37,881 nt of DNA from the NCBI GenBank assembly GCA_021847345.1, contig JAJZTW010000037.1:1-37881 (forward strand), written 5' to 3'. Within the stretch, counting starts at the first letter, position 1. Every line of letters starts with the position of its first letter. Under the pieces are notes generated by a model, which worked only from the letters and a program-made list of their open reading frames with translations, was not told the DNA's origin and ran no database searches. This DNA is from Pseudomonadota bacterium. Its GTDB lineage: Bacteria > Pseudomonadota > Gammaproteobacteria > Burkholderiales > Burkholderiaceae_C. Positions 33,559 to 37,881 of this stretch are shown here, one piece after another. The position numbers were made by a program, and so were the translations under genes.

Positions 33559-35181
33559 ATGGCCATCTCCGGCATCATCAACACCAACATCAACGCGCTC
33601 AGCACCCTCAACGCGTTGAGTGGCACTTCCAGCAGCCTTTCCACCTACATCCAGCAGCTGTCGACGGGCAAGCAGATCAACGGCCCCGCAGACAACCCCG
33701 CCGGCTACTCGATCGCCCAGCGTTTCCAGACCCAGATCAACGGCCTGAACCAGGCGGTTTCCAACGGCAACCAGGCGGTGTCGCTGGTGCAGACGGCCAC
33801 CGGCGCGCTGCAGAACCAGACCAATCTGCTGCAGCAGATTCGCACCATCGCGGTACAGGCCGCCAATGGCTCGAACACGACGCAGGACCGACAGTCGCTG
33901 CAAAATGTCGTGACCCAACTGCTCGCCCAGGTGCAGACCATCGCGAGCCAGACCCAGTTCAACGGACAGAACCTGCTGGACGGAACCTTCGCGGGCTCGC
34001 AATTCCAGGTAGGGGCCAACGCTAACCAGATCATCAACGTCTCGGTCGGCAACTCGCAGACGGATGCCCTTGGCAACTACACCGCGGCCGCCGGTACAAC
34101 CGGCGCATACTCCACGTCGAGTGGAGCCTTTGGGTTGAATGGCTACCTCGCCGGCGGTGCGTTCACGGTCAGTTCGGGCGCTGCGGGTTCGGGCGGTGCC
34201 GGGAACTTCGTCGGAAGCGCGACCACGACCATCGGTGTCTCCGGTTCCGTGGGCTCTGCTGCCGTCAACATCAGCAGCAACAACGAATCGGCGGCGGACA
34301 TTGCGAGCAGCGTGAACGCCGTCTCCGCGCAGACCGGGGTGACCGCTCAAGCGAATACCAGCGTCGCCTTCACGGTGGCGTCGGGGGGCACCATCAGCTT
34401 CACGCTGGGCAACGGCACTTCGGGGTCGGTCACGAACGCGGTGAACATTTCGGCGACCGTCACCCAGACCAACGGCAGCTTCGACCTCAGCTCATTGGTG
34501 TCCGCAGTCAATAACCAGGCGGCCACGACCGGAGTTTCCGCATCGACACAGATCGTGAACGGGACCCAGGAACTGGTGCTGACCCAGAGCCAGGGCCAGA
34601 ATATTGTCATCCAGTCCGGGGCGGCCGGAAGTACGTCCGGCCTGGCGTCGGGGTCCACCGCTGTCTTGCAAGCCGTGGCCAACAGCGTGAACTCCTCTGG
34701 GGTCGAAACGGTTGGTACCAGTATCGCCACGTTGAGCAGTGGCGGTGGTGGCCTTCTGGTGCAGGGTGTCGTGCAATTCGACTCGGCGAACTCCTACACG
34801 ATCGGCAATGCGTCGGACATCGGCCTCAGCTCCCAGGCGGCCTCGCTGACCTCAGGCTACGGGGGTTCGCAGGTGGCGAGCATCAACGTGGGCACCGTGG
34901 CGGGGGCGAACCAGGCGATCTCGATTCTCGACCAGGCCATCAACTCGTTGAACTCCCAGGCCGGCGCGCTCGGGGCCGTTCAGCAGCGGGTGCAGGCTTC
35001 GGTGAGCAATGCGCAGACGGCTGCAACCAACCTCCAATCGGCGCAGTCGGTGGTGCAGGACGCCAATATCGCAGCGGCTACCACCCAGTTGTCGAAGTAC
35101 CAGATCCTGCAACAGGCCGGTATCTCGACCCTGGCGCAAGCCAACGCGTTGCAGCAGAGCTACCTCAAGCTGCTGCCTTGA
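33559..35181 (+). CDS. fliC: Flagellin FliC
   Basis: A 540-residue filament protein. The N-terminal D0/D1 region has MAISGIINTNINALSTLNAL, LSTGKQINGPADNPAGYSIA and QRFQTQINGLNQAVSNGNQA. The C-terminal helix carries ATNLQSAQSVVQDANIAAAT, then TQLSKYQILQQAGISTLAQA and ends QQSYLKLLP. The Ser/Thr/Gly-rich middle is a plausible glycosylation target. The start at 33559 is fixed by AGGAG 7 nt upstream and by the family N-terminus; an in-frame ATG at 33535 has no Shine-Dalgarno. Transcribed from the sigma-28 promoter and probably repressed by CsrA. Confidence 0.97.
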   Translation: MAISGIINTNINALSTLNALSGTSSSLSTYIQQLSTGKQINGPADNPAGYSIAQRFQTQINGLNQAVSNGNQAVSLVQTATGALQNQTNLLQQIRTIAVQAANGSNTTQDRQSLQNVVTQLLAQVQTIASQTQFNGQNLLDGTFAGSQFQVGANANQIINVSVGNSQTDALGNYTAAAGTTGAYSTSSGAFGLNGYLAGGAFTVSSGAAGSGGAGNFVGSATTTIGVSGSVGSAAVNISSNNESAADIASSVNAVSAQTGVTAQANTSVAFTVASGGTISFTLGNGTSGSVTNAVNISATVTQTNGSFDLSSLVSAVNNQAATTGVSASTQIVNGTQELVLTQSQGQNIVIQSGAAGSTSGLASGSTAVLQAVANSVNSSGVETVGTSIATLSSGGGGLLVQGVVQFDSANSYTIGNASDIGLSSQAASLTSGYGGSQVASINVGTVAGANQAISILDQAINSLNSQAGALGAVQQRVQASVSNAQTAATNLQSAQSVVQDANIAAATTQLSKYQILQQAGISTLAQANALQQSYLKLLP

Positions 35182-35206
35182 TCGCCTGAAGGGGATCGCA
35201 AGGAGC

Positions 35207-35232
35207 GCGGGGGCCCGGTGAGGGCTCCCCGC
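35207..35232 (+). terminator. Hairpin between fliC and flaG (no T tract)
   Basis: GCGGGGGCCC and GGGCTCCCCGC form a 10-bp stem with one bulged base and a 5-nt loop, 25 bp after the fliC stop. There is no T run, so it is more likely to protect the fliC 3' end or attenuate read-through than to act as a full terminator. Confidence 0.5.
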
Positions 35233-35260
35233 GGTCTGCCACCAGCAAACGGGCTTCACC

Positions 35261-35686
35261 ATGGACATCTCGAATCTGCGTACCACGCTCGACCCAAGCG
35301 CGCTGTCGCCCGGGGCGAACGGTGCGGCATCGTCGGCGGCCCCCGCGTCGGGTGCTTCGACCGGCGCAAGCGGCGCTGGCTCGCCGGTGCAGGCGCAGCA
35401 GAACCCGTCGCCGACGCCGTCTTCTCCCAGCGTCTCGGCGTCGACCCTGCACCAGGCCGTCAAGAAGATCAGCCAGCAGCTCGAGCAGTCCAGCGGCGTG
35501 ACCCTGAGCGCCGGGCTGGACACCACGGGCAGCCACCCGGGGCAGGTGCTGGTCGAGCTTTCCGACAAGGCCACCCGACAGACTTTCTTCAAGTACTACG
35601 TGCCCGCGCAGCAGGTCGTCCAGGCGTCGGAGAATCTGGGTAGTGGCTCGGCAGCGGCGGGAGCGCTGATCAGCGCCAAGGCCTGA
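35261..35686 (+). CDS. flaG: FlaG family protein
   Basis: A 141-residue FlaG. The first 65 residues are Ala/Ser/Pro-rich. The C-terminal domain has STLHQAVKKISQQLEQSSGV, then VLVELSDKATRQTFFKYYVP, the FlaG pattern of a short beta sheet with conserved DKAT. FlaG affects filament length in other bacteria. Between fliC and fliD, the standard place. Confidence 0.85.
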   Translation: MDISNLRTTLDPSALSPGANGAASSAAPASGASTGASGAGSPVQAQQNPSPTPSSPSVSASTLHQAVKKISQQLEQSSGVTLSAGLDTTGSHPGQVLVELSDKATRQTFFKYYVPAQQVVQASENLGSGSAAAGALISAKA

Positions 35687-35727
35687 GCCGGGTCTTCCAT
35701 CCCCACATCTCACGCGGAACCAACAGC

Positions 35728-37662
35728 ATGTCGGCCTCGATTTCCGGTCTGGTCAGCGGACTCAACGTGCAGTCGCTGATTTCCAGTCTCAGCGCCGCGT
35801 ACCAGCAGCCGATCTCCCTGCTGCAGAACCAAGAGCAGTCCTACCAGACGACGCTCTCGGCTTGGGGTTCGGTGCAGAGCACGCTATCCAGCCTGCAGTC
35901 GACGGTCGCAGGTTTGCAGAACGTCACCAAGCTGAACAACCGGGTCGCCAACCTGAGCAACTCCTCGGCAGTGACGGCCAGCGTCAGCTCGGATGCACCT
36001 CTGGGCACCTATTCGCTGAGCAACATTGTGCTGGCCCAGTCGCAGAGCGTGTACTCGCAGGATTTCTCTTCGGCCACCAACACGGCCGTGGGCACGGGTA
36101 CGCTACAGATTCAGGTGGGCTCGGGTTCGGTGACCAATGTAGTCATCGACAACACCAACAACTCGCTTGACGGCATCGCGGCGGCCATCAACAACGCTAA
36201 TGCCGGGGTCAATGCGGCAGTGGTGTTCGACGGCACCGGGTATCGCCTGACTCTCAGCGGGACCAGTACCGGCATCAGCAACGGCTTCACCGTGAGCACG
36301 AGTGGTGCGACCGGCTCGCTGTCCAGCCTGAGCTACAACTCGGGCGGTAGCGGAATGACCCAGAGCCAGGCCGCGCAGAACGCCTCGGTGAGCATCAATG
36401 GGCTGACGGTGACCAGCGCCAGTGACACGGTCAGTGGCGCAATCCCCGGGGTGTCGTTGAATCTTCTGCAAGCCAGTGGCTCCAGCAGTCTGACCGTGGC
36501 CAACGACAGCGCTTCGTTCATCAAGTCGGTGCAGAGCTTCGTCAGTGCGTTCAACTCGGCAATGAGCACGCTCAACCAGGCGACCGCCTTTTCGCCGGGA
36601 GCAAGCGGAAGCGCTGCGCAAGTTGGCCCATTGATCGGCAACGCCGGTATCGAGGGCCTGCGCACGCAGCTGCTGAACCTGATCAGCGGCCAGGGCGTGG
36701 GCACGACGGTCGGTAGCAGCTATGCATCGCTCGGAGCGGTGGGTATCAATCTTGCCCAGGATGGCACGCTGTCGCTTGACTCGGGCAAGTTGTCGCAGGC
36801 ATTGAACGCCAACTACAACGCGGTGGCCGGGCTTTTCGGGCAGGTGGGCACGTCAAGCAACGCCAACGTGAGCTTTGTCTCGGCTACCGCCGATTCCCAG
36901 CCCGGGACCTACGCTGTGAACATCTCGGCGCCTGCCACGCAGGCGACCTTCACCGCCGCGAGCGCCTTTGCCAGCGGCGGTCTGAGCAGTGCCGAGACCT
37001 TGACCATCACGTCGGGTTCGACCAGCGTGGCGGTGAACCTGAGTTCCGGCTCGTCTCTCGATGCCGCTGTAGCGACCATCAACGCCACTCTGAGCCAGCA
37101 AGGTCTGGGCCAGATTACCGCCCTCAACAACAATGGCAGCCTGGAGCTTCAGACCGCCGCCTACGGCAGTGCGCAGAGTTTCAGCGTGGTGTCGAACGTG
37201 GCTTCGGGCGGAAGCGGAATAGGTACCACGGCCTTGAACGCTGCCGGCACAGATGTCGCTGGCAGCATCAACGGTCAGGCCGCCAGCGGCTCGGGCCAAA
37301 ATCTTACGGTTTCCGGTCCGGGCGCCGCGCTTGGCCTTCAGATCTTGGTGGCGGGGCAGGCCACCGGCAACATCGGCACCCTCACGCTCAGCCAGGGCGT
37401 GTATCAACAGATGAACGCCTTGCTCAGCGTGGCTTTGGACAGCAAGTCCGGGTTCGTTGCGGCGGCCACGAGCGGCCTGAACAACACCATCACTGGCATC
37501 AACCAGCAGATCACCCAGTTGCAGAACAGCGCGGCCGCGCAGACCGCGCTGCTGCAGCAGCAGTTCAACGCCATGCAGGTGCAGGTGGCGCAGTTGCAGT
37601 CCGTCGGACAGTACCTGAGTTCGTTTTACAACGGCAGTAACTCGTCGTCGACCAGCGGTTGA
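35728..37662 (+). CDS. fliD: FliD filament cap (HAP2)
   Basis: A 644-residue filament cap and assembly factor. The N-terminus reads SISGLVSGLNVQSLISSLSA then AYQQPISLLQNQEQSYQTTL. The C-terminus has GLNNTITGINQQITQLQNSA and LLQQQFNAMQVQVAQLQSVG, a classic FliD ending. The middle is Ser/Gly/Thr-rich and makes it longer than Salmonella FliD (467). Confidence 0.95.
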   Translation: MSASISGLVSGLNVQSLISSLSAAYQQPISLLQNQEQSYQTTLSAWGSVQSTLSSLQSTVAGLQNVTKLNNRVANLSNSSAVTASVSSDAPLGTYSLSNIVLAQSQSVYSQDFSSATNTAVGTGTLQIQVGSGSVTNVVIDNTNNSLDGIAAAINNANAGVNAAVVFDGTGYRLTLSGTSTGISNGFTVSTSGATGSLSSLSYNSGGSGMTQSQAAQNASVSINGLTVTSASDTVSGAIPGVSLNLLQASGSSSLTVANDSASFIKSVQSFVSAFNSAMSTLNQATAFSPGASGSAAQVGPLIGNAGIEGLRTQLLNLISGQGVGTTVGSSYASLGAVGINLAQDGTLSLDSGKLSQALNANYNAVAGLFGQVGTSSNANVSFVSATADSQPGTYAVNISAPATQATFTAASAFASGGLSSAETLTITSGSTSVAVNLSSGSSLDAAVATINATLSQQGLGQITALNNNGSLELQTAAYGSAQSFSVVSNVASGGSGIGTTALNAAGTDVAGSINGQAASGSGQNLTVSGPGAALGLQILVAGQATGNIGTLTLSQGVYQQMNALLSVALDSKSGFVAAATSGLNNTITGINQQITQLQNSAAAQTALLQQQFNAMQVQVAQLQSVGQYLSSFYNGSNSSSTSG

Positions 37663-37686
37663 ATCTCAAGCAAGGAGGCTTGAAAC

Positions 37687-37881
37687 ATGAATGCAGTCAT
37701 GGCGCTGAATGCCTACCGCCAGGTGGGCCAGCAGGGCGTGCAGGAAGATCGTCTGCTCGTGCTCGGGCTCGACGGCATCCTGGAATACCTGCGCCGCGCG
37801 CGCGGCGCGATCCAGGAACAGGCGATCGAACGCAAGGTGCAGTCGATGACCCGCGCCTACCAGATCTTCGAGCACCTGCTG
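37687..37881 (+). CDS. fliS: FliS flagellin export chaperone (3' end cut by window edge)
   Basis: The first 65 codons of FliS. It begins MNAVMALNAYRQVGQQGVQE and continues LLVLGLDGILEYLRRARGAI, close to the FliS pattern (AYxx...L..Lydgal..L..A). A strong AAGGAGG lies 8 nt before the ATG (37672-37678). FliS binds the C-terminal helix of flagellin and delays polymerisation. It starts 24 bp after fliD. Confidence 0.93.
   Translation, partial: MNAVMALNAYRQVGQQGVQEDRLLVLGLDGILEYLRRARGAIQEQAIERKVQSMTRAYQIFEHLL

Overview
The window is a flagellar motility and chemotaxis locus from a high-GC proteobacterium. The gene set (flgBCDEFGHIJKL in one block, divergent flgA, motAB, cheYZA, cheV, flgMN, fliC-flaG-fliD-fliS) and the base composition fit a betaproteobacterium, probably Burkholderiales-like. 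That placement is inference, since no rRNA or other taxonomic marker is present. No tRNA, rRNA, CRISPR array, insertion sequence or integrase was seen.

Layout. Positions 1-6459 (minus strand) form a chemotaxis operon read cheY-cheZ-cheA-(degenerate receptor fragment)-(ODP-like di-iron protein)-(soluble receptor)-cheV. The last gene runs off the left edge, and cheR, cheB and cheD are not seen. Positions 6801-10335 (plus) hold motA-motB-flgM-flgN-csrA-fliW: stator, anti-sigma-28 factor, export chaperone and the CsrA/FliW translational switch. Positions 10336-12376 (minus) hold a PilZ flagellar brake (YcgR) and a degenerate EAL-HDOD protein. Positions 12495-16937 (minus) are one very large multidomain glycosyltransferase whose N-terminal half is clearly AT-richer than everything around it. 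Positions 17324-28462 (minus) are flgB to flgL, with a small FlgN-like gene between flgJ and flgK. flgA (plus) is divergent from flgB and ends in a good intrinsic terminator.

Positions 29802-33343 (plus) are the most unusual part. A near-perfect sigma-54 promoter precedes a 22-codon leader ORF and three tightly coupled genes: a CheA-like protein with no kinase domain whose Hpt-like domain lacks the phospho-histidine, a divergent CheW, and a two-TM protein with a decayed chemoreceptor tip. I know of no described system with this make-up. Positions 33559-37881 (plus) are fliC-flaG-fliD-fliS, with fliS cut by the right edge.

How it fits together. Sigma-54 elements lie before flgB and before the pseudo-chemosensory operon. 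Sigma-28 elements lie before fliC, flgM and possibly cheY, which suggests a sigma-54 to sigma-28 hierarchy with FlgM as checkpoint. CsrA and FliW probably tune flagellin translation: the fliC leader carries a hairpin with GGA in its loop and a second GGA in the Shine-Dalgarno. The ODP-like protein and its soluble receptor suggest oxygen or iron input to CheA. The glycosyltransferase may decorate flagellin or hook-associated proteins. These functional links are inferred from context and family knowledge.
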